From assembly GCF_003231305.1 (NCBI RefSeq), contig NZ_QKVM01000058.1:1-39651 (forward strand): a stretch of DNA of 39,651 nucleotides, in the 5' to 3' direction. Every line of letters begins with the position of its first letter. Position 1 is the stretch's first letter. The DNA is from Pseudomonas sichuanensis. GTDB lineage: Bacteria > Pseudomonadota > Gammaproteobacteria > Pseudomonadales > Pseudomonadaceae. The position numbers were made by a program, and so were the translations under genes. The notes under the pieces were generated by a model, which was given only the letters and a program-made list of their open reading frames with translations, made no database searches and was not told where the DNA came from. Of this stretch, positions 15,995 to 24,250 are shown piece by piece.

Positions 15995-17377
15995 ATGAAT
16001 GCACCCTTCGCACCGCAACGCCAGACCCAGGACTACCAACAGGCCGACGCCGCCCACCACATCCATGCGTTCCTGGATCAGAAGGCCCTGAACGCCGAAG
16101 GGCCGCGGGTGATGGTGCGCGGTGAGCGCCTGAACCTGTGGGACAACGACGGCAACCGCTACCTCGATGGCATGTCCGGCCTGTGGTGCACCCAGCTCGG
16201 CTATGGCCGCCGCGACCTGACCGCCGCCGCCGCCGCGCAGATGGACCAGCTGGCCTACTACAACATGTTCTTCCACACCACCCACCCGGCGGTGATCGAG
16301 CTGTCCGAGCTGCTGTTCAGCCTCCTGCCGGGCCACTACAGCCACGCCATCTACACCAACTCCGGCTCCGAAGCCAACGAGGTGCTGATCCGCACCGTGC
16401 GCCGTTACTGGCAGGTCGTCGGCCAGCCGCAGAAAAAGATCATGATCGGCCGTTGGAACGGCTACCACGGCTCGACCCTGGCGGCCACCGCCCTGGGCGG
16501 CATGAAGTTCATGCACGAGATGGGCGGGCTGATCCCCGACATCGCCCACATCGACGAGCCCTACTGGTACGCCGCCGGCGGCGAGCTGACCCCGGCCGAG
16601 TTCGGCAAGCGCTGCGCCCTGCAACTGGAAGAGAAGATTCTTGAACTGGGCGCCGAGAACGTCGCCGGCTTCATCGCCGAGCCGTTCCAGGGCGCTGGCG
16701 GCATGATCTTCCCGCCCGAGAGCTACTGGCCCGAAATCCAGCGCATCTGCCGCCAGTACGACGTGCTGCTGTGCGCCGACGAAGTCATCGGCGGCTTCGG
16801 CCGCACCGGCGAATGGTTCGCCCACGAGTACTTCGGCTTCCAGCCCGACACCCTGTCCATCGCCAAGGGCCTGACCAGCGGCTACGTGCCCATGGGCGGC
16901 CTGGTGCTGAGCAAGCGCATCGCCGAAGCCCTGGTGGAGCGCGGCGGCGTGTTCGCCCACGGCCTGACCTACTCCGGCCACCCGGTGGCCGCTGCGGTGG
17001 CGGTGGCCAACCTCAAGGCCCTGCGCGACGAAAATATCGTCGGCACGGTGAAGGACGACACCGGCCCCTACCTGCAGCAGTTGCTGCGCGAAACCTTCGC
17101 CGATCACCCATTGATCGGCGACATCCAGGGCACCGGCCTGCTGGGCGCCCTGCAGTTCGCCGAAGACAAGGCCACCCGCAAGCGCTTCGCCAACGAGAAC
17201 GACCTGGCCTGGCAGTGCCGCACTTTCGGTTTCGAAGAGGGCGTGATCATCCGCTCCACCCTCGGCCGCATGATCATGGCCCCGGCCCTGATCGCCACCC
17301 GCAGCGAACTCGACGAACTGGTGGAAAAGACCCGCATCGCCGTCGACCGCACCGCACGCCTGGTCGGCAAGCTCTGA
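15995..17377 (+). CDS. Class III omega-aminotransferase (SpuC / beta-alanine type)
   Basis: PLP enzyme of 460 aa that moves an amino group from a terminal amine to pyruvate or a similar acceptor. Class III signatures are visible: YTNSGSEANE binding the phosphate, WNGYHGSTLAATALGG, the LLCADEVIGGFGRTG motif with the cofactor-binding Asp, and SIAKGLTSGYVPMGG carrying the Schiff-base Lys. The overall look is closest to putrescine-pyruvate aminotransferase (SpuC) and omega-amino acid-pyruvate aminotransferases; the exact amine cannot be told. ATG 15995 was chosen because the family starts MNAPFAP-like and AAGAAAGAG precedes it. An APC permease follows 141 bases downstream, fitting uptake plus deamination of one amine. 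Confidence 0.9.
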   Translation: MNAPFAPQRQTQDYQQADAAHHIHAFLDQKALNAEGPRVMVRGERLNLWDNDGNRYLDGMSGLWCTQLGYGRRDLTAAAAAQMDQLAYYNMFFHTTHPAVIELSELLFSLLPGHYSHAIYTNSGSEANEVLIRTVRRYWQVVGQPQKKIMIGRWNGYHGSTLAATALGGMKFMHEMGGLIPDIAHIDEPYWYAAGGELTPAEFGKRCALQLEEKILELGAENVAGFIAEPFQGAGGMIFPPESYWPEIQRICRQYDVLLCADEVIGGFGRTGEWFAHEYFGFQPDTLSIAKGLTSGYVPMGGLVLSKRIAEALVERGGVFAHGLTYSGHPVAAAVAVANLKALRDENIVGTVKDDTGPYLQQLLRETFADHPLIGDIQGTGLLGALQFAEDKATRKRFANENDLAWQCRTFGFEEGVIIRSTLGRMIMAPALIATRSELDELVEKTRIAVDRTARLVGKL

Positions 17378-17386
17378 CCTGAAGCC

Positions 17387-17414
17387 GCCGCCCACCCCAG
17401 CCAGGGTGGGCGGC
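17387..17414. other. Strong hairpin between aminotransferase and permease genes
   Basis: Eleven-base perfect stem GCCGCCCACCC / GGGTGGGCGGC with a 6-base loop, starting 10 bases after the aminotransferase stop. There is no T-tract, so it may reduce read-through or protect the upstream mRNA end rather than terminate fully. Confidence 0.7.
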
Positions 17415-17518
17415 GTGCGTGCACGGCCCCGGCCGCCCCCGCCTCAAGTGAAGCTCTCCAGACGGTACGCGCCCCGCGTGTACCGCGGCGTCCTGTCGTC
17501 AATTTCCAGGAGTTCGCA

Positions 17519-18898
17519 ATGCATACAACAACAAATACAGCCGATGCCCACGCCCACCCTTCCCCATCGCAGGCCAGCGCAAGCGGCCGCTTCCGGCAAA
17601 CCATGGGCCTTACCGCGCTGGTGCTGTTCGGCCTGGCGTACATGGTGCCGCTGGCGGTGTTCACCACCTACGGCCTGGTCACCCAGATGACCAAGGGCCA
17701 CCTGCCCACCGCCTACCTGCTGACCCTCGCCGCCATGCTGCTGACCGCCTACAGCTACGGCCGCATGGTCCAGGCCCACCCGTTCTCAGGCTCGGTGTAC
17801 ACCTACACCCGCAAGGCCTTCGGCAGCTACTTCGGCTTCATGGCCGGCTGGACCTTGCTGCTCGACTACATCTTCCTGCCGTTGCTCAGCTACCTGCTGA
17901 TCGGCATCTACATGGCCGAGTACTTCCCCGCCGTGCACGCCTGGGTGTGGGTGCTCGGCTCCATCGCCCTGGTGACCTTCCTCAACCTGATCGGCATCGA
18001 ATCCATCACCCGGGTCAACTGCGTGCTGGTGGTGGCCCAACTGGTATTCATCGTGGTCTTCGTCGGCTTGTCGATCCATAACCTGGGCACCCAGGCCGAG
18101 CCGGTTTCGCTGCTCAAGCCGTTCCACCACGAAGGCTTCGACATGCCGCTGATCATGACCGGCGCGGCGGTGCTGTGCCTGTCGTTCCTGGGCTTCGACG
18201 CGGTGTCGACCATGGCCGAGGAAACCGCCAACCCCAAGTTCCGCATCCCCCTGGCGATCATGGCGGTGACCCTGTTCGGCGGCCTGCTGTTCTTGATCGT
18301 GTCGTGGTGCGCGCAGATGGTGTTCCCCGAGTGGGCTATCTTCAAGGATCCGGACTCCGCCTCGCTGGACGTGATGCGCCGCGTGGGAGGCGAGCTGATG
18401 GTCACCGCCTTCACTGCCACTTACGTGGCCGGCTGCTTCGCCTCGGCGATGGTGTCCCAGGCCAGCGTATCGCGGGTGCTGTTCGCCATGGGCCGCGACG
18501 GCGCACTGCCCAAGGTGTTCGGCCGCCTGGTGACCAGGAAACGCGTGCCCGCCACCGCGATCATGCTGGTCAGCCTGCTGTCGCTGATCGCCCTGTTCAT
18601 CACCCTCGACACCGTCGCCAACATGATCAGCTTCGGCGCGCTGTTCGCCTTCTCGGCGGTGAACCTGGCGGTGGTCAAGCATTACCTGGTGGACCAGAAA
18701 CTGCGCGGGGGCCGCAACTGGCTGCTGTATGGCGCGATTCCGGCGCTGGGCTTTCTGACCACCATCTGGCTGTGGACCAGCCTGTCGAGCATGTCGTTCA
18801 TGATCGGGTTGAGCTGGATGGCGTTGGGGTTTCTGTGCTTGCTGGGGATTACCAAGGCGTTTCGGGTCAAGTTGCCGGCGTTGCAGATGGCGGAGTGA
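17519..18898 (+). CDS. APC-family amine/amino acid permease (PuuP-like)
   Basis: A 459-aa inner-membrane transporter of the APC superfamily with about 12 membrane helices. The N-terminal LTALVLFGLAYMVPLAVFTTYG and the SYGRMVQAHPFSGSVYTYTRKA segment match putrescine importers such as PuuP. CLSFLGFDAVSTMAEETANP is the conserved helix-6 region of that group. The cytoplasmic N-terminus is rich in His, Thr and Ala. AGGAG precedes ATG 17519. Next to an omega-aminotransferase it most likely imports putrescine or another diamine; an amino acid is the alternative. Confidence 0.85.
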   Translation: MHTTTNTADAHAHPSPSQASASGRFRQTMGLTALVLFGLAYMVPLAVFTTYGLVTQMTKGHLPTAYLLTLAAMLLTAYSYGRMVQAHPFSGSVYTYTRKAFGSYFGFMAGWTLLLDYIFLPLLSYLLIGIYMAEYFPAVHAWVWVLGSIALVTFLNLIGIESITRVNCVLVVAQLVFIVVFVGLSIHNLGTQAEPVSLLKPFHHEGFDMPLIMTGAAVLCLSFLGFDAVSTMAEETANPKFRIPLAIMAVTLFGGLLFLIVSWCAQMVFPEWAIFKDPDSASLDVMRRVGGELMVTAFTATYVAGCFASAMVSQASVSRVLFAMGRDGALPKVFGRLVTRKRVPATAIMLVSLLSLIALFITLDTVANMISFGALFAFSAVNLAVVKHYLVDQKLRGGRNWLLYGAIPALGFLTTIWLWTSLSSMSFMIGLSWMALGFLCLLGITKAFRVKLPALQMAE

Positions 18899-19001
18899 GG
18901 CAGGGTTTTCAGCGGACACTGGCTTTGCGACCAACGCCTGCTTTTGGGTAGCGCGGCTTGAGCAGCACCATCAGTCGACGCCTCGGCACAACCGGCGCTA
19001 T

Positions 19002-19059
19002 CTCGGAGCGGCAGACTGCTTCAGCACAGATCAATAGACCTGTGCTGAAGTGATCCGAG
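19002..19059. other. Long interrupted hairpin downstream of the permease gene
   Basis: A perfect 11-base inverted repeat, CTTCAGCACAG (19019-19029) and CTGTGCTGAAG (19040-19050), is nested inside CTCGGA (19002-19007) and TCCGAG (19054-19059). The 264-base gap it lies in has no gene I can support. It could be a terminator without T-tract, the stem of a small RNA, or an operator. Confidence 0.55.
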
Positions 19060-19162
19060 CGGTTCGAAGGTCCAGTAGGGCGTTGTATGACCGAGCACCT
19101 GAATGGCGTTTTCTGAGACTGACTCACACAGTATTATTGGAACCGACTGTTGTGTCGTTGTT

Positions 19163-19402
19163 TCAAGATTTACGCTCTGCGATGTAATCAATTACTGCTT
19201 GAACGGTCGTTAATTTTTCAGCATCTTCATCAGGAATCTCTATCTCGAACGCCTCTTCCAGCTCCATGATCAGTTCAACGCTGTCCAGGGAGTCCGCCCC
19301 CAGATCATCGGCAAAACTGGACTCATTTTTAACATCCACCTGATCTACACTCAGGTGCTCCACAACTAATTTCTTCACCTGTTGTTCGATATCACCGCTC
19401 AT
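19163..19402 (-). CDS. Acyl carrier protein paralogue
   Basis: A 79-aa acidic protein with the 4'-phosphopantetheine attachment motif GADSLDSVELIMELEE (Ser38) and the helix III segment IPDEDAEKLTTVQAVIDYI, so it can carry acyl chains as a thioester. It differs from housekeeping AcpP in its N-terminus (MSGDIEQQVKKLVVEHLSVD). ATG 19402 follows a near-perfect AGGAGG. The DNA is clearly poorer in GC than the surroundings, suggesting transfer. It lies 10 bases after an unknown 94-aa gene, and no ketosynthase, acyltransferase or transferase gene is adjacent, so its partner enzymes are unclear. Confidence 0.88.
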   Translation of the reverse strand: MSGDIEQQVKKLVVEHLSVDQVDVKNESSFADDLGADSLDSVELIMELEEAFEIEIPDEDAEKLTTVQAVIDYIAERKS

Positions 19403-19412
19403 ACTCACCTCC

Positions 19413-19697
19413 TCATGCCTTCTTATTGAGCCATGGCACAAGAAACTGAGGTTTTAGCTTCGAACCAAGGCTCTCGCTGGGTGAAAGAATCCCCATCTCC
19501 TTTACCAGATCATTGACGGCATGCAGCATACCGATATCTTCCATACTCGCCTTGCCGTTGAGGATTCGCCGCACACAGGAATAGATCCTCAACTCGCCAA
19601 ATGCGGCATCATCATGCGTCACCCGTTCATCCAGGATGAGGTTGGCCTTTTCATCGATTCTTGCCTGTACAAACTTGTCAAGTTCAGCCCTTGTCAT
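19413..19697 (-). CDS. Unknown 94-aa protein in operon with ACP
   Basis: Not recognised. It is predicted soluble and mostly helical: MTRAELDKFVQARIDEKANLIL opens with an amphipathic helix, and the C-terminus LKPQFLVPWLNKKA is basic. It starts at ATG 19697 after AGGAG. Its stop lies within the ACP gene's ribosome binding region, so the two are surely cotranscribed. Low GC, like the ACP gene. A helper or partner of the ACP is a reasonable guess from the tight linkage, nothing more. Confidence 0.7.
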   Translation of the reverse strand: MTRAELDKFVQARIDEKANLILDERVTHDDAAFGELRIYSCVRRILNGKASMEDIGMLHAVNDLVKEMGILSPSESLGSKLKPQFLVPWLNKKA

Positions 19698-20136
19698 GAT
19701 CGCGCTCCTGTGTGAGCTGTGCCGTCGACCTTGAGCGTACTGAGTAGGCAGCGCTACTGACTACTGTCAAAAATCACAGACGGCCAGACCCTTTCACGAT
19801 GATTGTTCGGTACTTATGCGCTGCTGCTCTAAAGAAACGCCGAGCACGTTGCCGCACCTATGTATTAAAAGTCAGGATCAGCGGCTGATACTGGTCAGTC
19901 AGGCCACTCGGCGGCCCTTCGCGGGTAAACCCGCTCCCACAGGTTTGGCGCCAGCTTGAGGCTTTGCGCAATCCTGTGGGAGCGGGTTTACCCGCGAAGG
20001 GCTGCAAAGCAGCCCCATTAGTAGCGAGGCAAAACGCTGGCGCGCCAGCTCGACCTGTTCGGGCGTGGCCAGGCCGCTGCGGACTGGGGCCCGAACCGCT
20101 GCGCTCAGCCATGGCGCCGATCATCCGGGGAAGCGA
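19698..20136. other. Intergenic region with variant REP pair
   Basis: Gap between the ACP operon (minus) and soxR (plus). It holds an AT-rich part next to the ACP operon, presumably its promoter, then the variant REP pair at 19914-20015. I see no gene. The frame 19858-20172 on the minus strand runs through the REP sequence and looks non-coding. Confidence 0.5.
19914..20015. repeat. Variant inverted REP pair (GGTAAACC type) plus hairpin
   Basis: Facing units with core TTCGCGGGTAAACCCGCTCC, a different REP class from the GGGGCAAGCCCG type elsewhere in the window. A short hairpin GGGCTGC-AAA-GCAGCCC (19999-20015) adjoins the right unit. Confidence 0.85.
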
Positions 20137-20165
20137 TTGCGGCAAAGATCGGACGGCGCTATAAG
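20137..20165 (+). promoter_or_regulatory. Probable sigma70 promoter of soxR
   Basis: TTGCGG (20137-20142) and TATAAG (20160-20165) are 17 bases apart. Initiation would fall near 20172, inside the SoxR box, which fits autorepression. Confidence 0.55.
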
Positions 20166-20166
20166 A

Positions 20167-20184
20167 GCTCAACTTAACTTGAGG
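20167..20184. promoter_or_regulatory. SoxR box
   Basis: GCTCAACTTAACTTGAGG matches 16 of 18 positions of the known SoxR palindrome (mismatches at positions 1 and 7). It lies 10 bases before the soxR start. On the minus strand it sits within a 19-base spacer between TTGGCC and TATAGC, the geometry used by MerR-family activators. Confidence 0.8.
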
Positions 20185-20193
20185 CCAACAGCC

Positions 20194-20676
20194 GTGGCAG
20201 CGAAATCAACGACCGACAGCACACGGTTGCTTACCGTGGGTGAAGTCACCCGACGCAGCGGCGTGCCGGTGTCCACGTTGCACTTCTACGAGGCCAAGGG
20301 GCTGATCGCCAGCACCCGCACGGCGGGCAACCAACGGCGCTTCCCGGCACTGGTGCTGCGTACCATCGCCATCATCAAGGTGGCACAGCGCACCGGCATT
20401 CCCCTTGAGGAAATCAAGCGCGCCCTGGGCCGCTACGCCCCCAACAGCAAGCTCACCGCCGCCCAGTGGGGTGAGATGTCATCGGCCTGGCGGGAGGACT
20501 TGAACGCGCGTATTCGCACACTGGAGGCCCTGCGCGACAGCCTCGACAATTGCATTGGTTGCGGTTGCCTGTCGCTGGAGGATTGTCCATTGCGCAACCC
20601 GGGGGATGTACTGGGGCAGGAAGGTGCGGGGCCGAGGATTCTCGAGAAGGGTGGCCGGACAGCTGACGAGTCTTGA
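20194..20676 (+). CDS. soxR: Redox-sensing transcriptional activator SoxR
   Basis: MerR-family regulator that senses redox-cycling compounds through a [2Fe-2S] cluster. From GTG 20194 it is 160 aa. The N-terminal helix-turn-helix reads LLTVGEVTRRSGVPVSTLHFYE, followed by the AGNQRRF wing, a dimerisation helix, and the cluster ligands Cys120, Cys123, Cys125 and Cys131 in CIGCGCLSLEDC. There is no in-frame ATG at a sensible place. GTG 20194 was chosen for its GAGG at about nine bases and its family-like length, although that GAGG is part of the SoxR box. No classic target gene is adjacent. Pseudomonas SoxR usually controls a few efflux or monooxygenase genes rather than soxS. Confidence 0.93.
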   Translation: MAAKSTTDSTRLLTVGEVTRRSGVPVSTLHFYEAKGLIASTRTAGNQRRFPALVLRTIAIIKVAQRTGIPLEEIKRALGRYAPNSKLTAAQWGEMSSAWREDLNARIRTLEALRDSLDNCIGCGCLSLEDCPLRNPGDVLGQEGAGPRILEKGGRTADES

Positions 20677-20738
20677 TAGCGAAAGCGGGCATCGGCCATG
20701 CACAAGGCCGCTTGGTGTTCTTCAGGGGATTGCATCAA

Positions 20739-21070
20739 GGCCACCAGGTGCTCGCCGGTGTTTTTGCAGCGCCTATGAGATCGAGCGCCGCCCGCGCGGC
20801 GCATCGCGGGGCAAGCCCGCTCCCACATCTGTTTCGGGCCAATGAGTCCTGTGAAGGTACCGCTGCCCGCCTTGGCGCATGTCTTGAGCCCTGCGAGGCA
20901 GCCAAGGCGCCCACGCTGAAATTGTGTCGAGCCAACAGGGCGGACCAGGTAATGGCACAGGAGAGACTGGCCCGAAACAAATGTGGGAGCGGGCTTGCCC
21001 CGCGATGCGCCGCGCGGGCGGCGCTCGATCTTGAGGGCGCTGCAAAATCACCGACGGGCACCTAGTGGCC
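20739..21070. repeat. Long-TIR palindromic element, copy B
   Basis: Second copy of the element at 9328-9675. The left end GGCCACCAGGTGC and the right end (reverse complement GGCCACTAGGTGC) match better here than in copy A. The inverted ends run roughly 120 bases, through TTTTGCAGCGCC, the REP core and TGTTTCGGGCCA. The inner blocks with CCGCTGCCCGCCTTGGCGCA and GGCGGACCAGGT are shared with copy A. It fills the gap between soxR and the SUKH gene. No gene is supported within it. Confidence 0.8.
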
Positions 21071-21094
21071 CACATACGATTGCAAGGCAGGCGC

Positions 21095-21754
21095 TTACGC
21101 ATCCCCCCCCAGCCGTTGCTCAGCAAACAGAACCTGCACCGAATCCAGAAAGTGATGCAGCTCCGGCACCTTGGTATTCAGGCTGCGCGCCCCATCATCC
21201 TCCACCCTGATCGCCACATTGCCGGTCTCGAATTGCTCGACCAGCCACTCCACAAAGGCCTCCACAGAACTCGCCACCACGAATTTCTCTTCTTCATCGC
21301 GGCCAAAATTGATGACCTGCCCCACGCTGCCCTGCTCCGCAGGGTCCAGGTCCACCCCCAGGTGATTGCCGCCATAGTCGTAGGCAAACGGAATCCAGTA
21401 GCGGTTGGCATAGAGTGGCTTGATGGCACCCGGTGGTACCGAACTGCAGAAGTCGCTGGCCGCCGCCATGTCTTCGTCAGACCATTCCTCGACCAGGTCC
21501 TTCCACGACGCCCAGTGTTTGAGGGCCTCTGCCAAAGGCAGGAAAGTCAGCCCGAAGAACGGCCCAGTGCTCGCCTTGCCTTTTTGCCCGTTATGCCATC
21601 GGTAGAGCGCTTTCAAACTCTCTGGAAAGTCCCGCCCAACCAGCTCTTCGAACTCGGCCAGCGCGGCCTCCGAGCAGCCCGGCGCCAAGTCTGCATGTAC
21701 TTCGTCCAGGTTGGTTTCCAACCACGTATCCAGTCGCTCTAATACTGCTTTCAT
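21095..21754 (-). CDS. SUKH / SMI1-KNR4 domain protein
   Basis: A 219-aa soluble protein with the SMI1/KNR4 (SUKH) fold. Signature parts are the opening helices with DLAPGCSEAALAEFEELVGRDFPESLKALYRWHNGQ, then FFGLTFLPLAEAL, WIPFAYDYGGNHLGVDLDP and GQVINFGRDEEEKFVVASS. Bacterial members are often immunity proteins beside polymorphic toxins, but others are stand-alone. No toxin gene is adjacent here, so function is open. ATG 21754 was chosen over GTG 21757; GGGGG precedes it. It lies 80 bases downstream of the sigma54 regulator gene on the same strand, without apparent functional link. Confidence 0.85.
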   Translation of the reverse strand: MKAVLERLDTWLETNLDEVHADLAPGCSEAALAEFEELVGRDFPESLKALYRWHNGQKGKASTGPFFGLTFLPLAEALKHWASWKDLVEEWSDEDMAAASDFCSSVPPGAIKPLYANRYWIPFAYDYGGNHLGVDLDPAEQGSVGQVINFGRDEEEKFVVASSVEAFVEWLVEQFETGNVAIRVEDDGARSLNTKVPELHHFLDSVQVLFAEQRLGGDA

Positions 21755-21837
21755 CACAAACCCCCTATGGACGAAGGCTTGAGCATAGAGCAGGACCAGG
21801 CACAGCGTCCGTCAATCTGCCCCAGGCAACCCCGGCC

Positions 21838-22908
<1,071 letters not shown>

Positions 22909-23025
22909 GATCGTTTCCTTACAACGGCGGCGATGAGCGTGCCATGGCGCATCATGCCCCAAACCCTGTTAGGCCAAATAATTATAAATTCGTCTTTGCA
23001 TATTCCTTTTTACACATACCCAGCC

Positions 23026-23047
23026 CACTGCTGCTCCAGCAGCAGTG
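23026..23047. promoter_or_regulatory. Candidate enhancer-binding site, operon 1
   Basis: A perfect inverted repeat with 10-base arms CACTGCTGCT and AGCAGCAGTG around CC. The inner 16 bases, TGCTGC-TCCA-GCAGCA, recur exactly at 37303-37318. It lies about 70 bases upstream of the -24 element of the binding-protein operon, a normal distance for a sigma54 enhancer. A weaker half-site pair, GCAGC and GCTGC, follows at 23047-23063. Confidence 0.75.
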
Positions 23048-23117
23048 CAGCAGCAACAGCTGCCCCCGAACCAGCACTCCTGCCGCCTGAAGCCCGCTAA
23101 AACCGGCGAAAAACCCC

Positions 23118-23132
23118 TGGCATGCATCTTGC
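23118..23132 (+). promoter_or_regulatory. Sigma54 promoter of the SsuA-like operon
   Basis: TGGCATGCATCTTGC: GG and GC are separated by exactly 10 bases as -24/-12 promoters require. Expected start of RNA is near 23143, 28 bases before ATG 23171. Confidence 0.85.
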
Positions 23133-23170
23133 CGACGCCTTGGCATCGCACTCGTCCAAGGATCGCGCCC

Positions 23171-24250
23171 ATGCTCACCTTCTGCCGTAACGGCCTGCTC
23201 GCCCTCGCCTCACTGCTCTGCGCCTGGCCACTCCAGGCCGCGCCACTGGTGCCGGTCAGGATCGCCATCGTTTCCTTCACCCAGGGCGGCCAGCCGGTGT
23301 TCGGCGGCATCGCCGGGCGGGTCGTGGAAGAAGGCTGGCTGCAACAGGCCCTGCGCGAGCGCGGCGCCGAGCTGCAATGGCAAGCCCTGCCCCACGCCAA
23401 CGCCGGCCCGCAGATCAACGAAGGCTTCGCCAACGGCAGCCTGGACTTCGCCGTGCGCGGCGACCTGCCCTCGGTGATCGCCCTGGCCGGCGGCGTGCCC
23501 GGCAAGCTGGTGGTGCCCGGCGGCAACGGCGACAACGTCTACCTGGTGGTGCCGGCCCACTCCAGCGCCACCACCATCGAAGACCTCAAGGGCAAACGCC
23601 TCGCCCTGCACCGTGGCCGCCCCTGGGAGTTCGCCTTCAGCCAGTTCCTCGCCAGCAAGGGCCTGAGCCTGGCCGACTTCAAGATCAGCAACCTCAACCC
23701 CCAGGTAGGCGCCGCCGCCGTGTCCGCCGGCAAGGTCGATGCCGCCGTGCTGCTCAGCGAAAGCTACCTGCTCGAAGACAAGCAGGTGGCCAAGGTGATC
23801 TGGTCGACCAAGCAAGGCAGCAACGACTGGCGCCTGGTCTCCGACCTGTGGGCCACCGACCGCTTCGTCAACGACCACGCCGACCTCACCCAATTGGTCG
23901 CCAACGCCTGGGTGCGCGCCGCCGGCTGGATCGCCCAGGAACAGAACGCCGACGCCTTCTACCGCTACGCTTCGCGCGCCGGCACCCCAGAGAGCGTGCT
24001 GCGCCGGGAAAGCCAGGGCGACCCGGTGCCATGGGCGCAGCGCTGGGCACCGAAAACCGACGCCCAACTGCTGGCCCACTACAACGCCCTCAGCCAGTAC
24101 GCCCTGGACAACAAGCTGGTCCGCGCCAAGGTCGACATCGCCCCGGCACTGGCCACCCATTTCACCCGCCAGGCCCTGCTCGAACTGAACCTGCAGCACG
24201 CCTGGCCGGCCCTCGACACTGCCCAGAACGCCACCGGAGTTGCCCCATGA
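23171..24250 (+). CDS. Aliphatic-sulfonate-type periplasmic binding protein
   Basis: SsuA/NMT1-type solute-binding protein of 359 aa. A Sec signal peptide (residues 1-23, ending PLQAA) precedes a mature domain with IAIVSFTQGGQPVFGGIAGR, the NGSLDFAVRGDLPSVIA hinge segment and GGNGDNVYLVVPAHS. ATG 23171 was chosen because AAGGA lies 8 bases upstream and the signal peptide starts there; a longer frame from 23045 would run through the sigma54 promoter. The predicted mature protein has no Met and no Cys. It is first in an operon with an SsuD-like oxygenase, a family 5 binding protein and a Dpp-type permease; stop and next start overlap (ATGA). No SsuB/SsuC-type partner is present, so it may use a permease encoded elsewhere. 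Confidence 0.87.
   Translation: MLTFCRNGLLALASLLCAWPLQAAPLVPVRIAIVSFTQGGQPVFGGIAGRVVEEGWLQQALRERGAELQWQALPHANAGPQINEGFANGSLDFAVRGDLPSVIALAGGVPGKLVVPGGNGDNVYLVVPAHSSATTIEDLKGKRLALHRGRPWEFAFSQFLASKGLSLADFKISNLNPQVGAAAVSAGKVDAAVLLSESYLLEDKQVAKVIWSTKQGSNDWRLVSDLWATDRFVNDHADLTQLVANAWVRAAGWIAQEQNADAFYRYASRAGTPESVLRRESQGDPVPWAQRWAPKTDAQLLAHYNALSQYALDNKLVRAKVDIAPALATHFTRQALLELNLQHAWPALDTAQNATGVAP

Noticed and set aside
18909..19127. 72-aa minus-strand frame
   Set aside because: Covers the long hairpin, no ribosome binding site, no family features; looks like intergenic sequence.
22930..22944. Sigma54 promoter for the regulator gene (minus, TGGCACGCTCATCGC)
   Set aside because: Spacing is right but the -12 part is TCGC and the leader would be only about 10 bases, so I did not list it as a feature; kept as a possibility in the findings.
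23045..23170. N-terminal extension of the SsuA-like protein
   Set aside because: The extension crosses the sigma54 promoter; the Shine-Dalgarno and signal peptide place the start at 23171.
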